From Methylobacterium sp. Leaf91 (lineage in GTDB: Bacteria > Pseudomonadota > Alphaproteobacteria > Rhizobiales > Beijerinckiaceae), in the NCBI RefSeq assembly GCF_001422815.1, contig NZ_LMMP01000014.1, positions 1-63,179 of the forward strand: DNA of 63,179 bases. Direction: 5' to 3'. A program made the position numbers and the translations under genes. Every line of letters begins with the position of its first letter. The stretch's first letter is position 1. This document shows, piece after piece, positions 1 through 8,984 of this stretch. The notes below the pieces were generated by a model that saw only the letters and a program-made list of their open reading frames with translations, ran no database searches and was not told where the DNA came from.

Positions 1-48
1 AGGCTCATAACCTGAAGGTCACAGGTTCAAATCCTGTCCCCGCAACCA
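1..48 (+). tRNA. tRNA-fMet (CAT), 3' part, cut by window edge
   Basis: This is the 3' half of an initiator tRNA; the 5' half lies before the window. The anticodon loop CTCATAA puts CAT at 6-8 between AGG and CCT. A T arm follows (ACAGG - TTCAAAT - CCTGT), then the acceptor strand CCCCGCA, discriminator A and an encoded CCA ending at 48. The TCATAACC anticodon arm and CGCAACCA end match alphaproteobacterial initiator tRNAs better than elongator tRNA-Met. The D arm cannot be checked. Confidence 0.9.
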
Positions 49-136
49 ATCCTACACATCACACCACACAGCCCGCAGCGCCATAAACGCCGCGGGCTTC
101 GTCATGTCCAGAGCACGCAGTTCTCCCCAGCACAGA

Positions 137-301
137 TCAGCGAGACCGCATCACAACCCAAAGCGCGTGAATCGAGCCAGGCAGGTAGAACAGAATGCAC
201 AGCAGGATGTTCAGGAAGAACTGCACGCCAATCCCAACCGTCAGAAGCACTGCAATCGGCGGGAGAAAAATGGCAAGGAGAATACGGATAAGGCTCGACA
301 C
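137..301 (-). CDS. YqaE/Pmp3 family small membrane protein
   Basis: A 54-residue hydrophobic peptide of the YqaE/Pmp3 (proteolipid membrane potential modulator) family. Family members are stress-induced inner-membrane peptides that affect membrane potential and salt tolerance. Two membrane segments are visible, around residues 5-23 with the family signature IFLPP, and around 28-50 with LNILL and PGSIHALWV. I chose the GTG at 301 because AGGGAAG lies at the right distance upstream and the protein then starts MSSLIRILLAIFLPP like its relatives. An in-frame GTG at 334 would add 11 unconserved residues and would nearly abut the predicted transcription start. An EcfG-type promoter lies 41 bases upstream. 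Confidence 0.85.
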   Translation of the reverse strand: MSSLIRILLAIFLPPIAVLLTVGIGVQFFLNILLCILFYLPGSIHALWVVMRSR

Positions 302-341
302 GGTGCTTCCCTGATCAATGGAGTGCTTTTGCACTTCGATG

Positions 342-367
342 AACCGTAACAGCCGCGCTTAAGTTCC
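342..367 (-). promoter_or_regulatory. EcfG-type (general stress sigma factor) promoter for the yqaE-like gene
   Basis: Read on the minus strand: GGAAC (367-363), a 17-base spacer, then GGTT (345-342). This fits the alphaproteobacterial general-stress promoter consensus GGAAC-N16/17-CGTT except for the first base of the -10 element. A start about 7 bases downstream (near 335) gives a leader of about 34 bases before the GTG at 301. The site is seen in sequence; use by an EcfG sigma factor is inferred. Confidence 0.7.
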
Positions 368-455
368 AGCGAGCTCCACTCCCATGGGTGTTCTTCCGCG
401 AACAAACTCGATCCTTGGCCTAAGATGAGGCCCCTCGTCGAGCCGTGAGGCATCC

Positions 456-1223
456 ATGCTGATCGAGGCCATCCACTATCTGACGACGCCGGCATCGCGC
501 GCGCAGCGGAGGCTCGGATATCTGAGTGAGAGCGTTCGGCTGCTGTCACGTTCGCGCCGTTGCCGTCTGGCGTGGGCGGATCACCTCGCGGCCGCCCGAT
601 CCGCTATCATGCAGTCTTGTGCGGATCTCGTCCGCCGTCGCACCGCCGTGATCCTAGGCTCGGGCCTTCTCGACGATGTACCCTTGTCGTATCTGGCCGA
701 ACGCTTCGAGCGTGCGATCCTGGTGGACATGATCCATCCCTGGCCAGCCCGATGGATGGCGCGCCGCCATGCGAATGTCAGCCTGCAGATCGTGGATCTC
801 AGCGGATGCGCGAACTGGCTGAGAGGGGAGGGGGAGCGGCATGCCGATCCTCTTGCCGTATTCAACAGCGACGATGTCGATCTCGTCGTCTCCGCCAATC
901 TACTCTCACAACTGCCGATCCTGCCCGTGGACTGGTTCGAGTCCCGTGGCATTCCGCTTCCCCATGGGTTGGGAGCCGAGATCGTCGACATGCATCTCCG
1001 GGGTTTGGCGGGTCTGCGGGCACATGTCTGCCTCATCACCGATACCGAGGAGCTGACAGAAGACCGCGACGGCCGCGTCATCGAGCGGTTCGATCTTCTC
1101 CACGGCGTCGCTTTACCGCCTTCCGATCATTCCTGGATTTGGGAGATAGCGCCATTCGGAGAGATTGGACGCCGCCGCAGGCAGCGCCATCACGTCCGTG
1201 CCTATTGCGATTGGCGTGGATGA
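456..1223 (+). CDS. Putative SAM-dependent methyltransferase-like protein
   Basis: A 255-residue protein of unknown role. A Rossmann-like stretch follows a basic N-terminal helix: residues 64-71 (AVILGSGL) end in a GSG turn, and an acidic residue closes the next strand (ILVDMIHP, about 88-95). Around 141-150 there is VDLVVSANLL, which in methyltransferases is the strand after motif II. This suggests a class I methyltransferase fold, but no substrate clue or full catalytic motif is visible. ATG at 456 is preceded by GAGG. The gene stands alone and ends just before a bidirectional terminator that it shares with the converging DUF4167 gene. Confidence 0.6.
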   Translation: MLIEAIHYLTTPASRAQRRLGYLSESVRLLSRSRRCRLAWADHLAAARSAIMQSCADLVRRRTAVILGSGLLDDVPLSYLAERFERAILVDMIHPWPARWMARRHANVSLQIVDLSGCANWLRGEGERHADPLAVFNSDDVDLVVSANLLSQLPILPVDWFESRGIPLPHGLGAEIVDMHLRGLAGLRAHVCLITDTEELTEDRDGRVIERFDLLHGVALPPSDHSWIWEIAPFGEIGRRRRQRHHVRAYCDWRG

Positions 1224-1253
1224 AAGAGCAGCAAGACTTTTGTCTGCGGCAAG

Positions 1254-1286
1254 AAAAAAGCCGCCCCACATGAGAGGGCGGCTTTT
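1254..1286. terminator. Bidirectional rho-independent terminator
   Basis: GCCGCCC (1260-1266) pairs with GGGCGGC (1276-1282). An A run precedes and TTTT follows, so the hairpin can end transcription from both sides. It lies between the converging methyltransferase-like gene and the DUF4167 gene. Confidence 0.85.
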
Positions 1287-1340
1287 ACAAAACTTCATCC
1301 GGTTGTCCGCGCCTGGGATAGGCGGCGGGTCCTTTGCAAA

Positions 1341-2714
1341 CTATTCGACGGTGGAGGGTGTATCGTCGGCGTTCGTGCTGCCGCCCTCTGAGCCTTCCGG
1401 TCCCTCGAAGCGAGGACGACGGCGACGACGTGGCTTCGGTGCTGCCGGAGCTGAATCGTCCTTCGTCACCTCTCCGGCGAGATCGCGTTTCGGCTCCGCT
1501 TCGCCAGCGGGTTCGACAAAGCGTTCTGCCACCGGTGCAGCGGCTGGACGAGGAGCTGCCGTCAGGAAAGCCGGCAAGGCACTGACATCGTCTTCAGCGC
1601 GAAGATCGGGTTCCTCGCGGCGGCGGGAACGGCGCGGAGCCGTCTCCGAACGCCGGCTGTCACTGCGCGAGGATTCCGGGCGCGGGCTCTCCTGGCGCTG
1701 GTTTTCCTGGCGCTGGTTTTCCTGACGCGGTGGATCCTGTCTCACAGGCTCGTTTCTAAGCGCAGGCTCCTGTCGAGGATTGTCCTGGCGATAGGCCTCC
1801 TGCCGGGGAGCTTCCTGGCGAGACACGTCCTGAGACATCTGGTCCGGCTTCGGCGCGGTGTCGTTGCCCTGGAACTCGCTGCGCTGGCTTTCGTAGCGGG
1901 AGCTGTCGTTGCGGTTCTGAGCGCGGTTGAAGTCCGTGCGCGGCTGATCCTGGCGGCCGTAATCCTGCCGCGGCTGCTCGTGCCGGGGATTGTCCTGCCT
2001 CGGATTATCCTGCCGGGCATTCTCGCCACGGAAGGAATCCTGCCGGTTATACTCCTGGCGGCCACCGTCGCTACGGTGTCCCTCATAGCGCGAACCGTCT
2101 TGGCGCGAACCGTCTTGTCGGTTCCCGTCCTGCCGGCCACCGTCCTGGCGCTGACCGTCCCGATTGTTCTCGAAACGTTGGGGGCGGTCGTTACGATTCT
2201 GGAAGCGGTCGCGCCGCGGGCTTCGCTGGTCGGACTGGGAGTCCTGGCGGTGATCGGGGCGGGAATCTTGCCGGGAATCCTGCCGCGAGTCTTGGCGTGG
2301 CGCCTCGTAGGATTGAGGCTGCGGCTGCTGCGCCGGATCGCCGTATTCCTCGCCGTAACTGTTGCCGTAACCGTTGGCGGCATAGCCCTGGCTCGTGCCC
2401 TGGCCCTCGTCTTCGCCATCCTCGTCGTCATCGTAGCCGTTGCGGGCGTAACCGCCATTCTGCTGGCGGTTCTGCTCCTGGGCACCGGAGATGATGCGGA
2501 AATAATGCTCGCCGTGCTGGAAGTAATTCTCGGCCGCCACCGGATCGCCGCTCGCTTGCGCATCACGCGCCAGCTGGGCGTATTTGTCCGCGATGTGCTG
2601 AGCCGTCCCGCGGATTTTTACATCCGGCCCGTTGGACTCGTAGGAACGCGTCAGCGGATTGGGACCTTTGGGGCGGTTGCGACCGCGCATCCGTCTATTC
2701 TGGTTTGGTCTCAT
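1341..2714 (-). CDS. DUF4167 domain protein with long RQD-rich tail
   Basis: A 457-residue protein. The N-terminal ~90 residues (RMRGRNRPKGPNPLTRSYESNGP, continuing to the HIADKYAQLARDA and YFQHGEHYFRI regions) match DUF4167, a family found almost only in alphaproteobacteria. The rest is low complexity: many Arg-Gln-Asp repeats around residues 140-360, then an Arg/Ala/Pro tail ending in a basic RRRRRPRF patch. The composition is that of a disordered, probably RNA-binding protein (inference). The ATG at 2714 fits the family start; a TTG at 2738 would add eight residues. It may precede the prmC-prfA genes functionally, but a 405-base gap separates them. Confidence 0.85.
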   Translation of the reverse strand: MRPNQNRRMRGRNRPKGPNPLTRSYESNGPDVKIRGTAQHIADKYAQLARDAQASGDPVAAENYFQHGEHYFRIISGAQEQNRQQNGGYARNGYDDDEDGEDEGQGTSQGYAANGYGNSYGEEYGDPAQQPQPQSYEAPRQDSRQDSRQDSRPDHRQDSQSDQRSPRRDRFQNRNDRPQRFENNRDGQRQDGGRQDGNRQDGSRQDGSRYEGHRSDGGRQEYNRQDSFRGENARQDNPRQDNPRHEQPRQDYGRQDQPRTDFNRAQNRNDSSRYESQRSEFQGNDTAPKPDQMSQDVSRQEAPRQEAYRQDNPRQEPALRNEPVRQDPPRQENQRQENQRQESPRPESSRSDSRRSETAPRRSRRREEPDLRAEDDVSALPAFLTAAPRPAAAPVAERFVEPAGEAEPKRDLAGEVTKDDSAPAAPKPRRRRRPRFEGPEGSEGGSTNADDTPSTVE

Positions 2715-3119
2715 CGGTCTCGATTGACCCTCGTTCAAATCGGAGCGTCTGATGATGCGGCGGGGCTACGAGCGAAGGAGAATGAACCCGCTCGGGCTCT
2801 TTCCTGTCCTCGTAAGATCCGGTCGATGGTTCCGCGATCGATTGTGCCGTGCTCGCCGTATGTCCGGCCAACCGATTCCCACGCTCGCATCTCGGCGTCG
2901 ATCGGATGTCTGGAACTCAGTTCATCAAGCTTCCACACGGAATCTCGTGCGTATCGGCTCGATGGTGGGGAGATCGTCTAAAAACATCGCGTGCTAGACG
3001 CCGCCGACATTTCTACCTCGATCCGCCTTAACGGACCGTTCGCGACCTGACTGTGACATTAGCGGCTCCCCAAGCCCACAACAAGCTTTTTTTCCGAGCC
3101 TTCTCGCGGTTTCCGGTGG
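2715..3119. other. 405-base intergenic region, no gene found
   Basis: This lies upstream of the DUF4167 gene and downstream of prmC, both on the minus strand. It should hold the DUF4167 promoter and the prmC terminator. Short open frames exist on both strands but have no family resemblance and no good ribosome sites. I see no clear terminator hairpin, only a T run near 3087-3093 on the plus strand. Confidence 0.6.
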
Positions 3120-4055
3120 TCAAAGGCCCGATAATGTGACGACGCGGGCGTGACCGGCCAGATCGTGCCGGATCGAACCTTGCGTGAATCCCGCCTCATG
3201 GCCGATCCGGACGACGTCCTCCGCCTGATCGTAACCGACCTCGAACACCAGGGCCCCATCCCGCGCGAGCAGGCGCCGGCCATCCGACGCCCCGCTCACC
3301 TCCGCGGTGATCCTCCTGTAGGCGGCCAAGCCATCCTCTCCGCCATCGAGGGCGCCAATGGGATCATGGTAGCGAACTTCGTGGGAGAGCATCGGAATGG
3401 TGGCGCTCGGGATGTAGGGCGGGTTCGAGAGAATGACGTCGAACGGCTTGCCGAGAGCGGAGCACCAATCGCCGGCAAGGAAAGCGGCACGCCGTCCGAC
3501 ACCGTTCATCCGGGCGTTGCTGCGGGCGCAACCGAGCGCTTCGTGCGAACGGTCGACACCCACGCCGAAGGCCTGTGTCCATTCGCTCAAGAGCGCGATC
3601 AGGATGCAGCCGGATCCGGTTCCGAGATCCAGGAGGCGTAGGGGCCGGTCGCGGGTAGCATGAAGCGACAGTGCGGCATCCACCATCGTCTCGGTATCGG
3701 GCCTGGGAACCAGGGTCGCGGCGTTCAGGATGAAGGGAAGACCCCAAAACTCCCACTCGCCGAGGATGCGGGCGACGGGCTCACCCGCGAGGCGCCGTTG
3801 CATCGCCTCGCCGAGCCGCTTGGCGCCCTGCTCGCCCAGAGTCTCCGCGCCGGAAAGGACGAGCTCGGTCTGAGTGATGCCTAGGACGTGAAGGAAGAGG
3901 AATCGGGCATCGCTGGCCCCGCCATCGATCCCGGCCTCGCGGAAAGCCGCCGTGATCCGGCTGAGCGCCTGCGAGCGAGACAGCCATGGGTCGATGCCTG
4001 TTCCATCCGCCCCGCCCCCGGTCACGCGAGAGTCACTCAGACCATCTTCCGTCAC
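3120..4055 (-). CDS. prmC: Peptide chain release factor N5-glutamine methyltransferase PrmC
   Basis: PrmC (HemK) methylates the glutamine of the GGQ motif in release factors, using S-adenosylmethionine, in the cytosol. The SAM motif DLGTGSG is at residues 143-149 and the substrate-binding NPPY at 211-214, both intact. The length of 311 residues is somewhat long for the family because of a 25-residue N-terminal extension. The GTG start overlaps the prfA stop (GTGA at 4052-4055), so the enzyme is translationally coupled to its own substrate, RF1. That order is common in bacteria and confirms the assignment. Confidence 0.96.
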   Translation of the reverse strand: MTEDGLSDSRVTGGGADGTGIDPWLSRSQALSRITAAFREAGIDGGASDARFLFLHVLGITQTELVLSGAETLGEQGAKRLGEAMQRRLAGEPVARILGEWEFWGLPFILNAATLVPRPDTETMVDAALSLHATRDRPLRLLDLGTGSGCILIALLSEWTQAFGVGVDRSHEALGCARSNARMNGVGRRAAFLAGDWCSALGKPFDVILSNPPYIPSATIPMLSHEVRYHDPIGALDGGEDGLAAYRRITAEVSGASDGRRLLARDGALVFEVGYDQAEDVVRIGHEAGFTQGSIRHDLAGHARVVTLSGL

Positions 4056-5137
4056 GCCATGCCTTCGGCGGCCATGAGTTCGGCCTGGTGCTCAGTGATG
4101 AGGGCATCCACGAGTTCGTCCAGCGCTTCACCCGCGAGAACCTCTTCCAGTTTGTAGAGGGTGAGGTTGATGCGGTGGTCGGTCACCCGCGCCTGTGGGA
4201 AATTGTAGGTGCGGATACGCTCCGACCGGTCTCCCGAACCGACCTGTGACTTGCGGTCTGCTGCGCGAACGGCATCTTTTGCCGTCCGTTCGGCATCGTA
4301 GAGCTTGGCCCGCAGGAGCGACATGGCGCGCGCGCGGTTCTTGTGCTGCGAGCGCTCTTCCTGGACGAAAATGACGATGCCGCTCGGCATATGGGTGATG
4401 CGGATCGCCGATTCCGTCTTGTTGACGTGCTGGCCGCCGGCACCCTGGGAGCGCATCGTGTCGATCTTCAGATCGGCATCGTTGACGACGATATCGACCT
4501 CCTCGGCCTCGGGCAGGACCGCCACGGTGGCGGCTGAGGTGTGGATGCGTCCCTGGGCCTCGGTATCGGGCACACGCTGGACCCGGTGGGCTCCGCTCTC
4601 GAATTTCAGCTTGGCGAAGACGCCCTTGCCCTTCACCTCAGCGATGACTTCGCGATAGCCGCCGACCGTGCCTTCGCTCTCGGAGATGACATCGACCTTC
4701 CAGCCCTTCAGATCCGCGTATTTCGCGTACATCCGGAACAGATCGCCGGCGAAGAGCGCGGCTTCGTCGCCACCGGTCCCGGCACGGATTTCGAGAATGG
4801 CGCTCTTCTCGTCGGCGGCGTCCTTGGGCAGCAGGATGACCTGGAGCGCCTTGTGTGCCGCCTCGAGCCCCGCTTCCGCATCGGGCTTTTCGGCGGCGGC
4901 GAGCGCACGCATCTCGGCATCGCCCCCCGGCTCGTCGATGAGAGCCTCGATTTCGGCAAGGTTCGTCGCGGCCGCGCGGTAGGCATGGATGGCCGCCACC
5001 ACGCCGTCGAGTTCGGCGAGTTCCCGGGACAGCTGGACGAAGCTGTCGGAATCGGCCGAACCTGCGCTGAGCGTGGCGGTGACGATGTCATGCCGCGTCA
5101 GAATGGCGTCGAGACGGTCTGAAGGAATTGGGGTCAT
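4052..5137 (-). CDS. prfA: Peptide chain release factor 1
   Basis: RF1 reads UAA and UAG stop codons and triggers peptide release on the ribosome. The catalytic GGQ is at residues 234-236 inside GAGGQHVNK. The stop-codon reading PxT motif is PDT at 190-192 ([17 protein letters not shown]), which is the RF1 rather than the RF2 (SPF) form. The length of 361 residues is normal. The gene is followed by prmC with a 4-base overlap. ptsP lies upstream on the same strand after 88 bases. Confidence 0.97.
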   Translation of the reverse strand: MTPIPSDRLDAILTRHDIVTATLSAGSADSDSFVQLSRELAELDGVVAAIHAYRAAATNLAEIEALIDEPGGDAEMRALAAAEKPDAEAGLEAAHKALQVILLPKDAADEKSAILEIRAGTGGDEAALFAGDLFRMYAKYADLKGWKVDVISESEGTVGGYREVIAEVKGKGVFAKLKFESGAHRVQRVPDTEAQGRIHTSAATVAVLPEAEEVDIVVNDADLKIDTMRSQGAGGQHVNKTESAIRITHMPSGIVIFVQEERSQHKNRARAMSLLRAKLYDAERTAKDAVRAADRKSQVGSGDRSERIRTYNFPQARVTDHRINLTLYKLEEVLAGEALDELVDALITEHQAELMAAEGMA

Positions 5138-5225
5138 CGCCCGGAGGATACTCTCAACTGTGGAAAGGGAATGTCGAACGGACGTGCGAAAAGCTCAGCT
5201 GCCGGCGTAAGCGCCGTCACGCTCG

Positions 5226-7490
5226 CTAGATAGGCACGCCGTGGGCCTTGGCGAAGGCCGTCAGGACCGGCCGCAGGGAAGCGCTGTCGCTGGAACGCTC
5301 CATCTCGGCATCGATCACCGCCGCCACGGCGGACGCATCGATTCCGAGAACCATGGCCTTCACCGGGCCGATGGCGGCGGGCGACATCGACAGGTTGCGG
5401 AAGCCGAGGCCGATCAGGGCCATCGCCTCCAAGGGCTTGCCGCCGATCTCGCCGCAGATGGTGACGGGGCAGCCGGCGGCAGCCGCCCGCTCGGCGATGA
5501 GGCGGAACGCACGCAGGGCCGGCACGCTGAGCGTGTCGAACCGGTCGGCGACGCGGCGGTTTTCGCGGTCCACCGCGAAGAGGAACTGCATCAGGTCGTT
5601 CGAGCCCACCGACAGGAAGTCGGCGACCTTGGCGATCTCGTCGATCTGGAAGAGGAGAGACGGTACCTCGACCATCACGCCGAGGCGGCAATCGCTCGGA
5701 AGGATATGGCCGTGGCGGCGCAGATGCGCCTTCTCCCGGTCGACGATGGCCTTGGCGCGGACGAACTCGTCCACCGTCGCCACCATCGGAAACATGATCT
5801 TGAGAGGCCGGCCGGACGCCGCCCGCAGCAGCGCGCGCAACTGCACCCGCAACAGGGCGGGGCGGTCGAGGCCGATGCGGATGGCGCGCCAGCCGAGAGC
5901 CGGGTTTTCCTCCTCGAGGGCCGGCATGTAGGGCAGGATCTTGTCGCCGCCGATATCCAGGGTACGGATCGTCACGGGCAGGTCGCCGGTGGCGGCGAAC
6001 ACCGCTTCGTAGAGCGATTGCTGCTCGGCGGCCGAGGGCATCCGCTGCGCCACCATGAACTGCAATTCCGTGCGGAACAGGCCGATGCCCTCCGCGCCGG
6101 TCTCATGGAGATGGGTGAGGTCGACCAGCAGTCCGGCATTCAGCTGCAGGCCGATGGCGACCCCGTCCCTGGTGACGGCGGGGAGGTCGCGGAGCGCCCG
6201 GTACTGTTCCTGACGGCGCGCGCGCAGGCGGACCTGCTCGGCATAAGCCGCCTCGATCTCCGGGCCGGGACGGACCTGGATCTCGCCGGTGACACCATCG
6301 ACGATGATGGCGTCGCCCGCATCGCAGAGGGCCGTAGCATTGGCGATCTCGCCCACCGCCGGGATGCCGAGCGCCCGTGCGACGATGGCGATATGGCTCG
6401 TCGGGCCACCTTCCTCCAGCACCACGCCGCGCAGGGAGGCGCGGTCATAGTCGAGGAGGGCGGCCGGCCCCATGGAGCGGGCGACGAGAATCGCGTTTTC
6501 GGGAAGCTCGCGATGCGTGCCGTTGCTCTCCGTTCCGATCAACGTGCGCAGAAGACGGTTGGCGAGATCGTCGAGGTCGTGCAGGCGGTCGCGAAGATAC
6601 GGATCGCTCTGACGCATCATCCGGGCGCGGTTGTCCGACTGCACGCGCTCCACGGCGGCTTCCGCGGTGAGGCCGGAATGGACGGCCTCGCGCATCCGGC
6701 GCAGCCAGCCCTTGTCGTGCGCGAACATGCGCACCGTCTCCAGCACCTCACGCGATTCGCCGGTGCCGATGCTGTCGCCGCGCTCCACGAGATCGTCGAT
6801 GGCCGAGCGGACTTCTCCGATGGCCTCCTCCAGGCGCTCGACCTCGCGCTCCAGGTTTTCGGCGATGAGCTGCTTCACGATGATGCGCGGCTCATGCAGC
6901 ACCACGTGGCCGAGGCCGATGCCATCGGCGAGCGCGACACCGCGCTGGCTCACGGCGCGGCGCGCGGCCGAGCCCGCACCTGGGGCCAGGGATTGCAATT
7001 CACCCGAAGCGATCATCTCGGACAGCACCATCGCCGTCGTCTGGAGCGCCTCGATCTCCTCCTCCGAATAGACCCGGTAAGTGAGGTTCTGCACCACGAG
7101 GACGCCGAGCGTATTCCCCGCCCGCAGCAGCGGCACGCCGAGGAAGGCGTGATAGGCCTCTTCCCCGGTCTCGGGGCGATACGAGAAAGCGGGGTGGGAC
7201 TGGGCGTCCGATAGCGAGAGCGGCTCGGCGGTCTTGGCGATGAGGCCGACGAGGCCTTCATCGGCCCGCATCCGGGTCAGGTGGACGGCCGAACGGTTCA
7301 GTCCCTCGGTGGCAAACAGTTCGAGGGTGTTGTCATCGCTCAGGACATAGACCGAGCAGACCTCGGCGATGACGTTCGCCGCGATGAGGGTGACGATGCG
7401 GTCGAGGCGAGCTTGTGGACTGACCGGCTCCGCCATCGCTTCGCGGAGGCGGCGCAGCAGCAGGCGCGGTCCTCCGGGCGCAGCAGGCAT
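5226..7490 (-). CDS. ptsP: PTS-Ntr enzyme I (GAF-containing PEP-protein phosphotransferase)
   Basis: EI-Ntr takes phosphate from phosphoenolpyruvate and passes it to NPr, starting the nitrogen/potassium regulatory phosphotransfer chain that ends at EIIA-Ntr. A GAF domain fills about residues 25-165 and distinguishes it from sugar enzyme I. The enzyme I N-terminal region follows, then the swivelling phospho-His domain with GGPTSH (His366). The C-terminal PEP-binding barrel has GIGLFRTE and the catalytic VTICGEIGGKP near the end. The length of 754 residues is standard. GAGGAG lies just upstream of the ATG. NPr and EIIA-Ntr genes are not in the window. Confidence 0.95.
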   Translation of the reverse strand: MPAAPGGPRLLLRRLREAMAEPVSPQARLDRIVTLIAANVIAEVCSVYVLSDDNTLELFATEGLNRSAVHLTRMRADEGLVGLIAKTAEPLSLSDAQSHPAFSYRPETGEEAYHAFLGVPLLRAGNTLGVLVVQNLTYRVYSEEEIEALQTTAMVLSEMIASGELQSLAPGAGSAARRAVSQRGVALADGIGLGHVVLHEPRIIVKQLIAENLEREVERLEEAIGEVRSAIDDLVERGDSIGTGESREVLETVRMFAHDKGWLRRMREAVHSGLTAEAAVERVQSDNRARMMRQSDPYLRDRLHDLDDLANRLLRTLIGTESNGTHRELPENAILVARSMGPAALLDYDRASLRGVVLEEGGPTSHIAIVARALGIPAVGEIANATALCDAGDAIIVDGVTGEIQVRPGPEIEAAYAEQVRLRARRQEQYRALRDLPAVTRDGVAIGLQLNAGLLVDLTHLHETGAEGIGLFRTELQFMVAQRMPSAAEQQSLYEAVFAATGDLPVTIRTLDIGGDKILPYMPALEEENPALGWRAIRIGLDRPALLRVQLRALLRAASGRPLKIMFPMVATVDEFVRAKAIVDREKAHLRRHGHILPSDCRLGVMVEVPSLLFQIDEIAKVADFLSVGSNDLMQFLFAVDRENRRVADRFDTLSVPALRAFRLIAERAAAAGCPVTICGEIGGKPLEAMALIGLGFRNLSMSPAAIGPVKAMVLGIDASAVAAVIDAEMERSSDSASLRPVLTAFAKAHGVPI

Positions 7491-7562
7491 GGTCTCCTCG
7501 ATCCGAATTCAGTCCCCGGTTCCGCACGCGCAAGTTTCATGCGCGGCGGAGAGGGCAGGCGC

Positions 7563-8798
7563 TCAAGCCTGATCGAGGCCGTATAGCGAGTGGAGCGTAC
7601 GCACGGCAAGCTCCGTATAGGCCGCGTCGATCAGGACCGAGAACTTGATCTCCGATGTGGTGATCGCGCGGATGTTGATTCCCTTCTGCGCCAGGGCCCT
7701 GAATGCCTTGGCGGCGACACCCGCATGGCTGCGCATGCCAACGCCGATGGCCGAAACCTTGACGACATCGGTGGCGCCCTCGATCTGGGCGAACTCGATG
7801 ATGCCGCTCTGAGCATCGAGAATCGTGCGGGCGCGATCGTAATCGGCCGAGGGCACCGTGAAGGTCATGTCGGTGGTCGACTGGTCGCCGGACACGGTCT
7901 GGATGATCATGTCGACGTTGATGTTGGCATCCGCCAGCGGTCCGAAGATCGCGGCCGCGATCCCGGGGCTGTCCTTGACGCGGCGAAGGGTGATCTGCGC
8001 CTCGTCCTTCGAGAAGGCGATCCCGGTGATGATCTGCTGTTCCACGATGTCGTCCTCGTCGCAGATGAGGGTGCCTGTGCGGGCGTTGTCGGGTGGGTCG
8101 AAGCTGGAGCGCACCGTGGTCGGCACGCGATGGACCATGGCGAGCTCGACGGAACGGACCTGGAGCACCTTGGCCCCGAGAGAGGCCATCTCCAGCATCT
8201 CTTCGAAGGTCACGCGTTCCATGCGCTTGGCCTTCTGCACCACGCGCGGGTCGGTGGTGTAGACGCCGTCGACGTCGGTATAGATGTCGCAACGCTCCGC
8301 GCCGATGGCGGCGGCGATGGCGACCGCGCTGGTATCCGAGCCGCCCCGGCCGAGCGTCGTCACGCGGCCGGTCTCGGCATGGATACCCTGAAAGCCGGCG
8401 ATCACGGCGACTTCGCCGCGTTGGAAGCCGGCCTCGAGATTCTTCGGATCGATGGCGGTGATACGGGCCGAGCCGTGGGCGTCCGAGGTCTCGATCGGGA
8501 TCTGCCAGCCCTGCCAGGACCGGGCCTTGATCCCGTTCTTCTGGAGCGCCGCGGCGAGGAGACCAGCGGTGACGAGCTCCCCCGAAGCGACGATGGCGTC
8601 GTATTCCGCCTCGTCGTAGAGCGGGTTGGCGTCCTTGACCCAGGCCACGAGTTCGTTGGTCTTGCCGGACATGGCCGAGACCACGACGGCGACGTCGTAG
8701 CCGGCCTCGATCTCGCGCGCCACGTGGAGCGCCACGTTGCGGATACGGTCCACGGTCGCCACCGATGTGCCGCCGAACTTCATTACCAAACGGGGCAT
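7563..8798 (-). CDS. lysC: Aspartate kinase
   Basis: The enzyme phosphorylates aspartate, the first step toward lysine, methionine, threonine and diaminopimelate. The N-terminal kinase domain begins with the signature VMKFGGTSV. Downstream are GRGGSDTSAVAIA and the Asp-binding region. Two ACT domains occupy about residues 265-405, including ITLRRVKDSPG and VSAIGVGMRSHAGVA, and would mediate feedback inhibition. The ATG at 8798 gives MPRLVMKFGGTSV, the usual alphaproteobacterial start; ATGs at 8819 and 8846 are possible but add unconserved residues. It is divergent from ubiG and follows no obvious operon partner. Confidence 0.96.
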   Translation of the reverse strand: MPRLVMKFGGTSVATVDRIRNVALHVAREIEAGYDVAVVVSAMSGKTNELVAWVKDANPLYDEAEYDAIVASGELVTAGLLAAALQKNGIKARSWQGWQIPIETSDAHGSARITAIDPKNLEAGFQRGEVAVIAGFQGIHAETGRVTTLGRGGSDTSAVAIAAAIGAERCDIYTDVDGVYTTDPRVVQKAKRMERVTFEEMLEMASLGAKVLQVRSVELAMVHRVPTTVRSSFDPPDNARTGTLICDEDDIVEQQIITGIAFSKDEAQITLRRVKDSPGIAAAIFGPLADANINVDMIIQTVSGDQSTTDMTFTVPSADYDRARTILDAQSGIIEFAQIEGATDVVKVSAIGVGMRSHAGVAAKAFRALAQKGINIRAITTSEIKFSVLIDAAYTELAVRTLHSLYGLDQA

Positions 8799-8984
8799 GT
8801 CGGGTCCGCGTCGATTCATTCCAGGCTGGCCGCCCGCTGCGGGCACGACGCCGGCGGCAATCGCCGCAGCCGTGTCCCGCCGCTATACCGGCCGGTGCCT
8901 GGGCGGGTACAAGGGCCCTTCGGACGTGTCAACAATCGGGCATGCGGGCGGGATGGCCCGCATCCGAGTCGGAAGGTCAGGCGA

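Noticed and set aside
2735..2938. A 67-codon frame upstream of the DUF4167 gene
   Set aside because: No ribosome site, no family resemblance, and a competing frame on the other strand.
5241..7214. A 657-codon open frame opposite ptsP
   Set aside because: It is a codon-position shadow of a high-GC gene: His/Asp/Arg-rich, without domains, and fully covered by ptsP.
7590..8984. Long in-frame upstream extension of ubiG across lysC
   Set aside because: The upstream part is low-complexity and antisense to lysC. ubiG has its own ATG and ribosome site at 8985.
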